Source: an uncultured Collinsella sp.
Lineage (GTDB): Bacteria; Actinomycetota; Coriobacteriia; Coriobacteriales; Coriobacteriaceae
Direction: 5' to 3'
Assembly (NCBI GenBank): GCA_900553345.1
Contig: USDE01000028.1
Span: 1 to 10,776 of the forward strand
DNA: 10,776 nucleotides
Part shown: one piece after another, positions 1 to 8,553 of the stretch
Position numbering within the stretch: the stretch's first letter is position 1
Layout: each line of letters opens with the position of its first letter
Program-made: the position numbers and the translations under genes
The notes under the pieces: generated by a model
Seen by the model: only the letters and a program-made list of their open reading frames with translations
Told to the model about the DNA's origin: nothing
The model's database searches: none

Positions 1-196
1 CCAGATACTGACCGAATACTTGACGGAACGCTTGACCGATACGTTATACCGAAACAAAACCCCAGTTAAACATAGGCAAATAAACAGAGATTTTGAGCTT
101 GCCAGCCGCAGCCATCACGAAAACAGCAAGGCGTCGCAAGCCCGCACGTCAGCAAATGAGCAGTCAGACGTTAAGAGTGTCCCCCGACGACTAGAC
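1..196. other. Left-edge region with no convincing gene
   Basis: Both strands stay open to the left edge, so a partial gene cannot be excluded. On the plus strand one frame runs from base 2 to a TGA at 215-217, inside the gltD terminator. It begins QILTEYLTERLTDTLY and ends in a polar, low-complexity tail. Its third-base usage is mixed and it includes TTA, unlike the neighbouring genes. On the minus strand a frame from ATG at 115 (MAAAGKLKISVYLPMFNWG) runs off the edge, but no Shine-Dalgarno sequence precedes it. Neither frame is recognised. A stop codon inside a terminator that belongs to the opposite strand argues weakly against the plus-strand frame being real. Confidence 0.3.
8..43. repeat. 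Three imperfect 12-base tandem repeats
   Basis: Three adjacent 12-mers are related: CTGACCGAATAC (8-19), TTGACGGAACGC (20-31) and TTGACCGATACG (32-43). The period is four codons, so in the open plus-strand frame they read as a repeated Leu-Thr-Glu/Asp-x tetrapeptide. The array may begin to the left of the window. It could be the end of a repetitive coding sequence or simple noncoding repetition. Confidence 0.45.
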
Positions 197-238
197 AAAA
201 AAGAGCGCCCCCAATGACTAGTCGTTGGGGGCGCTCTT
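197..238 (-). terminator. Rho-independent terminator of gltBD
   Basis: A perfect 14-bp stem pairs 201-214 with 225-238 around a 10-base loop. Read on the minus strand it is followed by a run of six T (202-197). It begins 12 bases after the gltD stop codon. On the plus strand no T-run follows, so it serves the minus-strand operon. The loop holds the palindrome GACTAGTC (216-223). The 14 bases at 181-194 are a 12/14 copy of 208-221, the left arm plus loop. Confidence 0.93.
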
Positions 239-249
239 GAATGACTACC

Positions 250-1731
<1,482 letters not shown>

Positions 1732-1736
1732 GGCAC

Positions 1737-4700
1737 TTACGCCTCCTTCTTGGTCGAAGCAACAGAGCTGGCCGCCGCGGACGCAGCGCCCGCAGCACCG
1801 CCCGCGACATCAAAGCGAGCGACATCCGCGGCACTCGCGCGACCGGTCACAATGTCAAACGCCAGCTCCTCAGCCTGCGTATGCGTCTTGCCGACGGCCT
1901 CGGCGGCGGCGACAATCGCCAGCACGCGCTCGTACTCGGTCGGAATGACCTTCACAAAGTGCTTGCTCATCGTCTCAAAGCTGTAGAGCAGCTTAATGCC
2001 GCGCGGACTCTGCGTCGCGTCCACGTGCTCCTGGATGAGCTCGCAAATCTGTGCCAGCTCGCCGGCTGTCGGAGCCTTGAGCTCCACGCTCTCGTGGTTC
2101 ACGCGGGCATCGAGCGTGCCGTACTGGTCAAAGACGTAGGCCACGCCGCCTGTCATGCCGGCGGCAAAGTTCTGCCCGACCTCGCCCAAGATGAGTGCCA
2201 GACCGCCCGTCATGTACTCGCAGCCATGGTTGCCGCAGCCCTCGACCACCACGGTGGCACCGGAGTTGCGTACGGCAAAACGCTGGCCGGCAAGACCGTT
2301 AATGAAGCCGCGGCCGCTCGTGGCGCCAAAGAACGCAACGTTGCCCACAATGATGTTCTCGTCGAACTTGTAGGTCGCATGCGGGTTGGGGCGCACCGAC
2401 ACCTCGCCACCCGAAAGGCCCTTGCCAAAGTAGTCGTTGGCGTCGCCGCACACGTTGAGCGTAATGCCGCGCGGCAGGAAGGCGCCAAAGCTTTGACCGG
2501 CCGAACCATCGCAATCGATGGTGATGGAGCCGGCGGGCAGGCCCTCGGGATGTGCCTTGGTCACCGCGTTGCCCAGGATGGTGCCCACGCAGCGGTTGAC
2601 GTTTGCGATATCGGCGCGGAAGCGAATCGGGCGCAGGTGCGCACGGGCATCGGCCGTATAGGGCACAAACAGCGTGGAGTCGAGCGTCTTGTCGAGCTCG
2701 CTGTCCGCGGCCATCTGTGGCAGGAAGTGGCGACCGTCGGCGCCCGGAATATGGGCACCGAACTCGCAGGTCGCGCTCACCAGCACGGGCGACAGATCGA
2801 GCAGGTTTGCCTTGCGGTTGCCCGGGACCTCGATCTGGCGCAAGCACTCGGGATGGCCGACCATCTCGTCGACGGTGCGGAAGCCCAGGCTCGCCATGAT
2901 CTCGCGCAGCTGCTCGGCCACAAAGAGCATAAAGTTCTCAACGTGCTCGGGCTTACCGCGGAAGCCGTGACGCAGGCGGCAGTTTTGCGTCGCGATGCCG
3001 GCCGGGCAGGTGTCCTGCTGGCAGTCGCGCTGCATGAGGCAGCCCATGGAGATGAGCGGCATGGTCGCAAAGCCAAACTCCTCGGCACCCAACAGGCAGG
3101 CAACGGCGACATCGGTACCGTCCATGAGCTTGCCGTCGGCCTCGAGCACCACGCGCGAGCGCAGGCCGTTTTGCAGCAGCGTCTGCTGGGCCTCGGCAAG
3201 GCCAAGCTCCAGCGGCAGACCCGCATGCCAGATAGAGTCGCGCGCAGCGGCACCCGAGCCGCCGTTGTGACCGCTGATCAAGATCTTGTCGGCAGCGCCC
3301 TTGGCCACACCGGTGGCGATGGTGCCGACGCCGGCCTCGCTGACCAGCTTAACCGACACGCGCGCGCCGGGGTTGGCGTTCTTAAGATCGAAGATCAGCT
3401 CTGCCAGGTCCTCGATAGAGTAGATATCGTGGTGCGGCGGAGGCGAGATCAGGCCGATGCCGGGCGTGGACTGACGGACCTCGGCGATCCAGGGATAGAC
3501 CTTCTTGCCGGGCAGGTGGCCGCCCTCGCCGGGTTTGGCGCCCTGGGCCATCTTAATTTGAATCTCGAAGGCACTGCACAGGTAGCGGCTCGTCACGCCA
3601 AAGCGCGCACTTGCCACCTGCTTGATCGCGGAGTTCTTGGAGTCGCCGTTGGCCAGCGGGGTCTCGCGACTCGGATCTTCACCGCCCTCGCCGGAGTTGG
3701 AACGGCCGTGCAGGCGGTTCATGGCGATGGCCATGCACTCGTGCGCCTCTTTGCTGATGGAACCGTACGACATGGCGCCAGTGTTAAAGCGGCGGACGAT
3801 GTTGAGCGCGGGCTCCACCTCGTCGAGCGAAATCGGCGTGCGGCCGCTGGCATTAAAGTCGAGCAAGTCGCGCAGGCGCACGGCACGGCCGGTGCGGTGC
3901 AGGCGGGCGCTGTACTCCTTAAAGGTGTCGTAGCTGTCCTCATGGCAGGCGGTCTGCAGCAAGTAGACAGTCTGCGGATCGATCAGGTGATCCTCGCCGC
4001 CGAGCGGGCGCCACTTGGTCAGGCCCAGCGTGGGCAGCTGATCGGGAGCTGGGCTCTTAAGGATAGCGAGCGCAGCGTCGTAGCGCTCGTTTTGCTCACG
4101 CTCGACGTCCTCGACGCCCATACCGCCCACACGGCTCACCGTGCCGGCGAAGTACGCGTTGACGAACTCCGGCGTAAAGCCCACGGCCTCGAAGATCTGC
4201 GCCGAATGGTAGCTCTGCACCGTAGAGATGCCCATCTTGGACATGATGGAGACGATGCCCGCCGTCGCGGCCTTGTTGTAGTTGGCAATGCCCTGCTCGG
4301 CCGTCACGTCCAGGTCGCCGCGCGCCGCCAGATCGCGGATGCACGCGTGTGCGTTGTACGGATAGATGCCGCTCGCGGAGTAGCCCACCAGCGCCGCAAA
4401 GTCGTGCGGGGACACGGCGTCACCGCACTCCACCACGATGTCGGCAAAGGTACGCACGCCGGCGCGGATCAGGTGGTTGTGCACGCAGCCCACGGCGAGC
4501 AGCGACGGCACGGGCACCTCGCCCGCAGCGGCACGATCGCTCAACACCACGATGTTCACGCCGTCGCGGACCGCAGCCTCAACATCTTCTGCAAGCTGCT
4601 TGAGCGCAGCCTGCAGCGCGCCCTCGCCGGCATCGCGGCGGTACACGGCACGGAAACGGCAGGTCTTAAAGCCCACACGGTCGATAGCGCAGATACGCTC

Positions 4701-6434
4701 GAACTCCTCCTCGTTGAGCAGCGGGCGCTCCAAGCGAACCAGCTGGCAGGCCGTACGGGAGTCCTCGAGCAGGTTGCCGTGATTGCCCAGGTAGAGCGTG
4801 GTCGAGGTGACCATATGCTCGCGAAGGGCGTCGATGGGCGGGTTCGTGACCTGAGCGAACAGCTGATAGAAATAGTCGTAGAAGGAGCGTGTCTTCTTGG
4901 ACAGGCAGGCCAGCGGCGCATCGATGCCCATCGAGGCAAGCGGCGCCTTGCCCTGCTGGGCCATGGGACGCACGACCTCGTCAACATCGTCCCAGTGATA
5001 CCCGAGCTTAGCCATGCGCACGGCGGCGGGCACCTCGGCGTCCTCGGCGGGCGTTGCCGGAACGGGCTCATCGAGCGCGTCGACGGTCAGCGTCTCCTCG
5101 GCAATCCAATCACGGTAGGGCTTTTCCTTGGCGTAACGGGCGCGCAGCTCGTCGTTGTAGATGACGCGCCCGCGGGCAAAGTCGACCTCGAGCATCTGGC
5201 CCGGCCCCAGACAGCCGCTCGTCAGGATGTTCTCGGGGCTCACCTCGATGGTGCCCACCTCGCTTGCCAGCATAAAGCGACCGTCGCGCGTCACATAGTA
5301 GCGGGCGGGGCGGAGGCCGTTACGGTCGAGGGCGGCGCCCAGCGTGCGACCGTCGGTAAAGGCGATGGCCGCCGGGCCATCCCACGGCTCCATGAGCATG
5401 GACTGGTAGGCGTCGTAGGCGCGGCGCTCCTCACTCAGGCTGTCGTTGTGGTCCCACGGCTCGGGCAGCAACATGGACGCGGCACGCGTAAGCGGGCGAC
5501 CGTTCATGACCAGGAACTCAAGCACATTGTCCAGAATCGCGGAGTCGGAACCCTCGCGGTTGATGATGGGCATCACGCGCTCAAGATCGTGCTGCAGCAC
5601 GGGGCTGTACAGGTTGGGTTCGCGGGCGCGAATCCAGTTGACGTTGCCCTTGAGGGTGTTGATCTCGCCGTTATGGATGATAAAGCGGTTGGGGTGCGCG
5701 CGCTCCCAGCTGGGCGTGGTGTTGGTGGAGTAGCGCGAGTGGACGAGCGCCACGGCCGTCTTGACGGCGGCGTCGTTGAGATCGATGAAGAAGCGGCGCA
5801 TCTGCGTGGCGACCAGCATGCCCTTGTACACGATAGTGCGCGAGCTCATGGAGCACACGTAGAAGATCTTGTCGCGCAGGGCAAACTCCGCATCAGCCTT
5901 CTTCTCGATGGTGCGGCGGCACACATACAGACGGCGCTCGAAGGCGTCGCTCGCCGGCGTGTCGTCGGGACGGCCCAGAAAGGCCTGCAAGATGGTAGGC
6001 ATACAGGCGCGGGCCGTCTCGCCCAGGTCGTGCGGGTCGACCGGCACCTCGCGCCAAAAGAGCAGCGGCACGCCGGCCTCGGCGCAGCCCTCCTCAAACA
6101 CGCGACGGGCGTCCTCTACGCCCTTGTCGTCCTGCGGGAAGAACAGCATGGCCACGCCATAGTCGCCCTCTGCCGGCAGAATCTGGCCGCACTTTTGAGC
6201 CTCTTTACGGAAAAAGTGATGCGGAACCTGGAACAGGATGCCAGCGCCATCGCCGGTGTTCTTCTCGAGTCCCGTGCCGCCGCGGTGCTCCAAGTTGACC
6301 AGAATGGACAGTGCGTCGTCCAGAATCTGGTGATGGCGCTCACCATTGATATCGGCAAGCGCGCCGATGCCACATGCATCGTGGTCGAATTCGGGGCGAT
6401 AAAGGCCCTGCTGCTGAGCGGAATCTGCCTGCAT
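1737..6434 (-). CDS. gltB: Glutamate synthase large (alpha) subunit
   Basis: GltB hydrolyses glutamine, channels the ammonia to 2-oxoglutarate and reduces the product to glutamate on FMN. The 1565-residue protein has the full domain order. A 20-residue propeptide precedes the catalytic Cys21 in DHDACGIG, which is exposed after cleavage. The class II glutamine amidotransferase domain runs to about 440 and includes HNGEINTLKGN near 250. A central domain follows at about 465-760. The FMN TIM-barrel spans about 815-1190, with FNTGAMSYGSIS near 885 and SGHNGGSGAA near 1057. The 3Fe-4S cysteines are C1132, C1138 and C1143. A glycine-rich beta-helix domain lies at about 1250-1480. The C terminus is an Ala/Ser-rich tail (AGGAAGAASAAASS then STKKEA), longer than family needs, which accounts for the modest excess length. 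The ATG is preceded by GGGGAGG at 7 bases. The gene opens the gltBD operon, with GltD as its partner. No nitrogen-regulator site could be assigned. Confidence 0.98.
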   Translation of the reverse strand: MQADSAQQQGLYRPEFDHDACGIGALADINGERHHQILDDALSILVNLEHRGGTGLEKNTGDGAGILFQVPHHFFRKEAQKCGQILPAEGDYGVAMLFFPQDDKGVEDARRVFEEGCAEAGVPLLFWREVPVDPHDLGETARACMPTILQAFLGRPDDTPASDAFERRLYVCRRTIEKKADAEFALRDKIFYVCSMSSRTIVYKGMLVATQMRRFFIDLNDAAVKTAVALVHSRYSTNTTPSWERAHPNRFIIHNGEINTLKGNVNWIRAREPNLYSPVLQHDLERVMPIINREGSDSAILDNVLEFLVMNGRPLTRAASMLLPEPWDHNDSLSEERRAYDAYQSMLMEPWDGPAAIAFTDGRTLGAALDRNGLRPARYYVTRDGRFMLASEVGTIEVSPENILTSGCLGPGQMLEVDFARGRVIYNDELRARYAKEKPYRDWIAEETLTVDALDEPVPATPAEDAEVPAAVRMAKLGYHWDDVDEVVRPMAQQGKAPLASMGIDAPLACLSKKTRSFYDYFYQLFAQVTNPPIDALREHMVTSTTLYLGNHGNLLEDSRTACQLVRLERPLLNEEEFERICAIDRVGFKTCRFRAVYRRDAGEGALQAALKQLAEDVEAAVRDGVNIVVLSDRAAAGEVPVPSLLAVGCVHNHLIRAGVRTFADIVVECGDAVSPHDFAALVGYSASGIYPYNAHACIRDLAARGDLDVTAEQGIANYNKAATAGIVSIMSKMGISTVQSYHSAQIFEAVGFTPEFVNAYFAGTVSRVGGMGVEDVEREQNERYDAALAILKSPAPDQLPTLGLTKWRPLGGEDHLIDPQTVYLLQTACHEDSYDTFKEYSARLHRTGRAVRLRDLLDFNASGRTPISLDEVEPALNIVRRFNTGAMSYGSISKEAHECMAIAMNRLHGRSNSGEGGEDPSRETPLANGDSKNSAIKQVASARFGVTSRYLCSAFEIQIKMAQGAKPGEGGHLPGKKVYPWIAEVRQSTPGIGLISPPPHHDIYSIEDLAELIFDLKNANPGARVSVKLVSEAGVGTIATGVAKGAADKILISGHNGGSGAAARDSIWHAGLPLELGLAEAQQTLLQNGLRSRVVLEADGKLMDGTDVAVACLLGAEEFGFATMPLISMGCLMQRDCQQDTCPAGIATQNCRLRHGFRGKPEHVENFMLFVAEQLREIMASLGFRTVDEMVGHPECLRQIEVPGNRKANLLDLSPVLVSATCEFGAHIPGADGRHFLPQMAADSELDKTLDSTLFVPYTADARAHLRPIRFRADIANVNRCVGTILGNAVTKAHPEGLPAGSITIDCDGSAGQSFGAFLPRGITLNVCGDANDYFGKGLSGGEVSVRPNPHATYKFDENIIVGNVAFFGATSGRGFINGLAGQRFAVRNSGATVVVEGCGNHGCEYMTGGLALILGEVGQNFAAGMTGGVAYVFDQYGTLDARVNHESVELKAPTAGELAQICELIQEHVDATQSPRGIKLLYSFETMSKHFVKVIPTEYERVLAIVAAAEAVGKTHTQAEELAFDIVTGRASAADVARFDVAGGAAGAASAAASSVASTKKEA

Positions 6435-6514
6435 CGCGATCCTCCCCTAGATATTTAGACAGTCAGTTGAATAGGCATAGTAGGAGCATCGCCGGCCCGT
6501 TGTGTTTCCCGCCC

Positions 6515-6524
6515 GTTTCGAAAC
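6515..6524. promoter_or_regulatory. 10-bp palindrome upstream of gltB
   Basis: GTTTCGAAAC is a perfect palindrome about 80 bases upstream of the gltB start. A further GTTT lies 11 bases to its left (6504-6507). It could be an operator in the gltB control region, where no clear -35/-10 pair could be picked. It does not match the spacing of the actinobacterial GlnR site, so no regulator is named. Confidence 0.25.
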
Positions 6525-6548
6525 AATCGCGTAACGCACGCTCTACGA

Positions 6549-6632
6549 GTGGACACCGCCGACCCCAAGAGCGACAACAAGGGCCCCAAGTTCGGCCTGC
6601 AAGCTCACCGCTTCAAACATCTCAATCTGTAA
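6549..6632 (+). pseudogene. Coding-like fragment, possible gene remnant
   Basis: This frame reads VDTADPKSDNKGPKFGL and continues ten more residues to a TAA at 6630-6632. The first 17 codons (6549-6599) all end in G or C, the pattern of real genes in this genome. The flanking bases lack this pattern. The frame is open upstream to 6471 but has no ATG and no Shine-Dalgarno sequence. The stop codon lies inside the left arm of the first hairpin repeat (CTCAATCTGTAA). The protein family is not recognised. It may be the decayed 3' end of a gene, or a very short gene starting at GTG 6549. On the opposite strand an ATG frame (6620-6543, 25 codons, hydrophobic) is also open but has no ribosome binding site. 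Confidence 0.3.
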
Positions 6633-6836
6633 CAGGAAGACCCAATTTCGACGACTAACTGTTACAGATCGAGATCTTTCCGAGGGACAGCTCCGTTTGT
6701 CTCAATCTGTAACACGAAGGGCCGATTTTGGCGGTCAGCTGTTACAGATCGAGATATTCCATAGGACCATTTCTTCCTGTCTCGATCTGTAACACCTAGG
6801 TCCAATTTCCATCCCTAGTTGTTACAGATCAAGACA
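6619..6836. repeat. Array of three hairpin repeats with an exact 80-base period
   Basis: Three inverted repeats share the core arms ATCTGTAACA and TGTTACAGAT. Left arms are 6619-6634, 6699-6714 and 6779-6794. Right arms are 6660-6675, 6740-6755 and 6820-6835. Each arm is 16 bases, pairing at 14 to 15 of 16 positions around a 25-base loop. Units start exactly 80 bases apart. Loops are partly conserved (AAGR, then a CCRATTT core), whereas the 23-24 bases between hairpins differ. The outermost pair covaries: A-T in unit 1, G-T in unit 2 and G-C in unit 3. This supports selection for folding. The array lies between the divergent gltB and Nramp genes and ends about 57 bases before the Nramp -35 box. 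No family name is recognised. Confidence 0.9.
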
Positions 6837-6892
6837 TTTCGGCAGTCCCCTTTCACCATCCTATTCAAATACAACAATTTTGTTAGTCTTGG

Positions 6893-6921
6893 TTAACTTT
6901 TTAGCCTAAAACGGGTATCCT
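6893..6921 (+). promoter_or_regulatory. Nramp promoter with a DtxR/MntR-like operator
   Basis: A -35 box TTAACT (6893-6898), a 17-base spacer and a -10 box TATCCT (6916-6921) precede the Nramp gene, giving a start of transcription near 6928. The spacer holds the perfect 13-bp palindrome TTTTAGCCTAAAA (6899-6911). Its centre TTAGCCTAA equals the core of the known DtxR/IdeR consensus (TTAG, G or C, CTAA), although the outer half-sites do not match. Placement between -35 and -10 suits a metal-loaded repressor. That this repressor is MntR- or DtxR-like is inference from the gene it controls. Confidence 0.6.
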
Positions 6922-6957
6922 TTGCGGCGTCAAACAAACGGCACGCAGGAGCGCACC

Positions 6958-8214
6958 ATGCTCAACCATCTCAAACAACACTTTGGCTCCCGACGCACCG
7001 GTGGTCACGGAGGCCTAGACATTGCGCGGCACATCGGCCCCGGGCTGCTCGTAACCGTCGGCTTTATCGACCCGGGCAACTGGGCCTCCAATATGGCCGC
7101 AGGCTCGCAGTTTGGCTACACGCTGCTGTGGATCGTCACGCTGTCCACGATTATGCTGATTGTATTGCAGCACAACGCGGCGCACCTGGGTATCGCAACG
7201 GGCGCCTGTCTTGCCGAAGCCACGACGCGCTACCTCCCCCGCTTCATTGGGCGCACGGTGCTCGCCAGTGCCTACCTCGCGACCATCGCCACCGCCATGG
7301 CCGAGGTCCTGGGTGGTGCGATTGCCCTTCAAATGCTCTTTGGGCTGCCCGTGCGTGCGGGCTGCGTCATCGTGGAGGCAGTATCGATGGCGATGCTCAT
7401 GACGAACTCCTACAAGCGTGCCGAACGCTGGATCATCGCCTTCGTAGGCGTGGTAGGACTCTCGTTTTTGGCCGAGCTTGCGCTGGTCAAGGTCGACTGG
7501 CCGCAGGCCGCCGCAAGCTGGATCACACCCAGTATGCCCACCGGCTCGGCCGCGATTATCGTAAGTGTCCTAGGCGCGGTCGTTATGCCCCACAACCTCT
7601 TCCTGCACTCTGAGGTCATCCAATCTATGCACTTCGAAGGTCAAGGCGAGCAAGTTATCGAAGAACGCCTGCGCTACGAACTCTTCGACACGCTCTTTTC
7701 GATGGGCGTGGGCTGGGCAATCAACTCGGCCATGGTCATCCTGGCCGCAACGACCTTCTTTGCGCATGGCATTGTCGTAGACGACCTCGCCGTCGCAGCG
7801 GCCACGCTCTCCCCCATTCTGGGTCCGGCAAGCTCGACCATCTTTGCCGTGGCGCTGCTGTTTGCGGGCCTCTCGAGTAGTGTGACGGCGGGCATGGCGG
7901 CGGGCACCATCACCGCGGGCATGTTCGACGAGGAATACGACATCCACGACCGACATTCCTCGATTGGAGTGGCGACCTGTTTCGTCGGCGCAGTGGCGGC
8001 GTGTCTGGTCGTCCCGAATCCTTTTGAGGGTCTCATTTGGAGTCAGGCGCTGCTGTCGCTTCAGCTGCCGATTACGGTCTTTGTGCTCATACGACTCACC
8101 AGTTCGCCCCGCGTCATGGGCAAATACGCCAACTCGCGCCCGCTCAACGCGTTGCTCGTAGGAATCGGCGTCATCGTAACGGTTCTCGACATCGTGCTGC
8201 TAACGGGGATGTAA
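6958..8214 (+). CDS. Nramp-family divalent metal (Mn/Fe) transporter
   Basis: This is a 418-residue inner-membrane protein, probably a proton-coupled importer of Mn2+ and perhaps Fe2+, made almost entirely of hydrophobic segments. The TM1 metal site DPGN (38-41) and the TM6 site MPH (210-212, in GAVVMPHNLFLHSE) are both intact. The Met is the family residue that favours Mn/Fe over Mg/Ca. About eleven membrane segments are expected, and the length is normal for bacterial MntH. The ATG at 6958 is chosen because CAGGAG lies six bases upstream. An in-frame TTG at 6922 would fall between the -10 box and the start of transcription. The gene is transcribed alone. It uses CTA codons that gltBD avoid. 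It ends before a convergent terminator shared with the rubredoxin gene. An mntH role is likely, but iron preference cannot be excluded. Confidence 0.93.
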   Translation: MLNHLKQHFGSRRTGGHGGLDIARHIGPGLLVTVGFIDPGNWASNMAAGSQFGYTLLWIVTLSTIMLIVLQHNAAHLGIATGACLAEATTRYLPRFIGRTVLASAYLATIATAMAEVLGGAIALQMLFGLPVRAGCVIVEAVSMAMLMTNSYKRAERWIIAFVGVVGLSFLAELALVKVDWPQAAASWITPSMPTGSAAIIVSVLGAVVMPHNLFLHSEVIQSMHFEGQGEQVIEERLRYELFDTLFSMGVGWAINSAMVILAATTFFAHGIVVDDLAVAAATLSPILGPASSTIFAVALLFAGLSSSVTAGMAAGTITAGMFDEEYDIHDRHSSIGVATCFVGAVAACLVVPNPFEGLIWSQALLSLQLPITVFVLIRLTSSPRVMGKYANSRPLNALLVGIGVIVTVLDIVLLTGM

Positions 8215-8243
8215 TTGGGATGGCGTGACTGTCCAGATATAAC

Positions 8244-8285
8244 GTCTCAATCTGTAACACGTAAGGCCGTTTTAAACCGTCAGAT
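8244..8285 (+). repeat. Half copy of the 80-base hairpin repeat
   Basis: GTCTCAATCTGTAACA (8244-8259) is identical to the left arm of unit 2 in the upstream array. The loop that follows also resembles unit 2: ACGTAAGGCCGTTTT compares with ACGAAGGGCCGATTTT, and both then carry a GTCAG. Where the right arm (GTTACAGATC) should follow at about 8286 the sequence is instead AAATCAAAAG, the T-tract side of the adjacent terminator. The copy is therefore truncated at the terminator. With the three-unit array it brackets the Nramp gene. Confidence 0.75.
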
Positions 8286-8290
8286 AAATC

Positions 8291-8326
8291 AAAAGGGCCC
8301 CGGCCGAGAATTCGACCGGGGCCCTT
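8291..8326. terminator. Convergent terminator between Nramp and rubredoxin genes
   Basis: A 15-bp GC-rich stem pairs 8293-8307 with 8312-8326 around the loop GAAT. There is one mismatch, which becomes a G-U wobble on the minus strand. On the minus strand a TTTT run and more T follow, so it best terminates the rubredoxin transcript. It lies 79 bases after the Nramp stop and can also serve that gene, although only weak T-richness follows on the plus strand. Confidence 0.85.
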
Positions 8327-8366
8327 GGACAGAGCTCTGTATGGCTAATCGCCGTGTGTCTACGAG

Positions 8367-8510
8367 TTACTCCTCGACGAGCTCAAACTCATCGGGGCCG
8401 ACGCCGCAGACCGGGCATACGTAATCCTCGGGCAGCTCGGGCGTGTCGACCTCAACCTCGTAACCGCAAACGGTGCACACAAACTTATACGTCTTCTTCT
8501 CCTCAGCCAT
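8367..8510 (-). CDS. Rubredoxin-like protein, short-loop form
   Basis: This 47-residue protein has two iron knuckles, CTVCGY (Cys12, Cys15) and CPVCGVG (Cys32, Cys35), and ends in PDEFELVEE, all typical of rubredoxin. It would bind one Fe(SCys)4 centre and act as a soluble one-electron carrier. The knuckles are 16 residues apart. Classical rubredoxins of about 52 residues have about 29, so most of the Gly/Asp-rich loop is missing, as in the rubredoxin domains of rubrerythrins. [13 protein letters not shown] is otherwise canonical. AGAGGAG lies six bases before the ATG. The gene follows the flavin reductase gene on the same strand after an 88-base gap that holds its own promoter, and it ends 41 bases before a terminator. 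The likely partner is the flavin reductase. A standalone regulatory zinc-ribbon protein is a less likely alternative. Confidence 0.93.
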   Translation of the reverse strand: MAEEKKTYKFVCTVCGYEVEVDTPELPEDYVCPVCGVGPDEFELVEE

Positions 8511-8553
8511 GATGTTCTCCTCTCGAACGTGACTGCTGGTGTACTTACTTATT

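Noticed and set aside
1881..6458. Plus-strand open frame of 1525 codons across gltB
   Set aside because: It is in exact codon-on-codon register antisense to gltB, so it exists only because gltB lacks TTA, CTA and TCA. The translation is rich in His, Ala, Arg and Val with no family resemblance.
6515..6535. Possible GlnR nitrogen-regulator site (GTTAC and GAAAC on the minus strand) upstream of gltB
   Set aside because: The two half-sites are 10 bases apart rather than the 6 expected from the actinobacterial GlnR consensus, so the match is probably chance.
6374..6658. Plus-strand 94-codon open frame over the gltB start region
   Set aside because: It overlaps the gltB 5' end antisense, has an Arg/Ser/Pro-rich shadow composition and lacks a ribosome binding site. 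Another frame (6549-6632) carries the coding signal there.
6619..6836. CRISPR-like array suggested by the regular 80-base spacing
   Set aside because: The conserved parts are two arms of a hairpin separated by a partly conserved loop. There are only three units, no direct repeat of CRISPR length and no cas genes in the window.
6922..6957. Upstream TTG start giving a 430-residue Nramp protein
   Set aside because: The TTG directly follows the -10 box, before the expected transcription start, and lacks a ribosome binding site. ATG 6958 has CAGGAG at good spacing and gives the usual N terminus.
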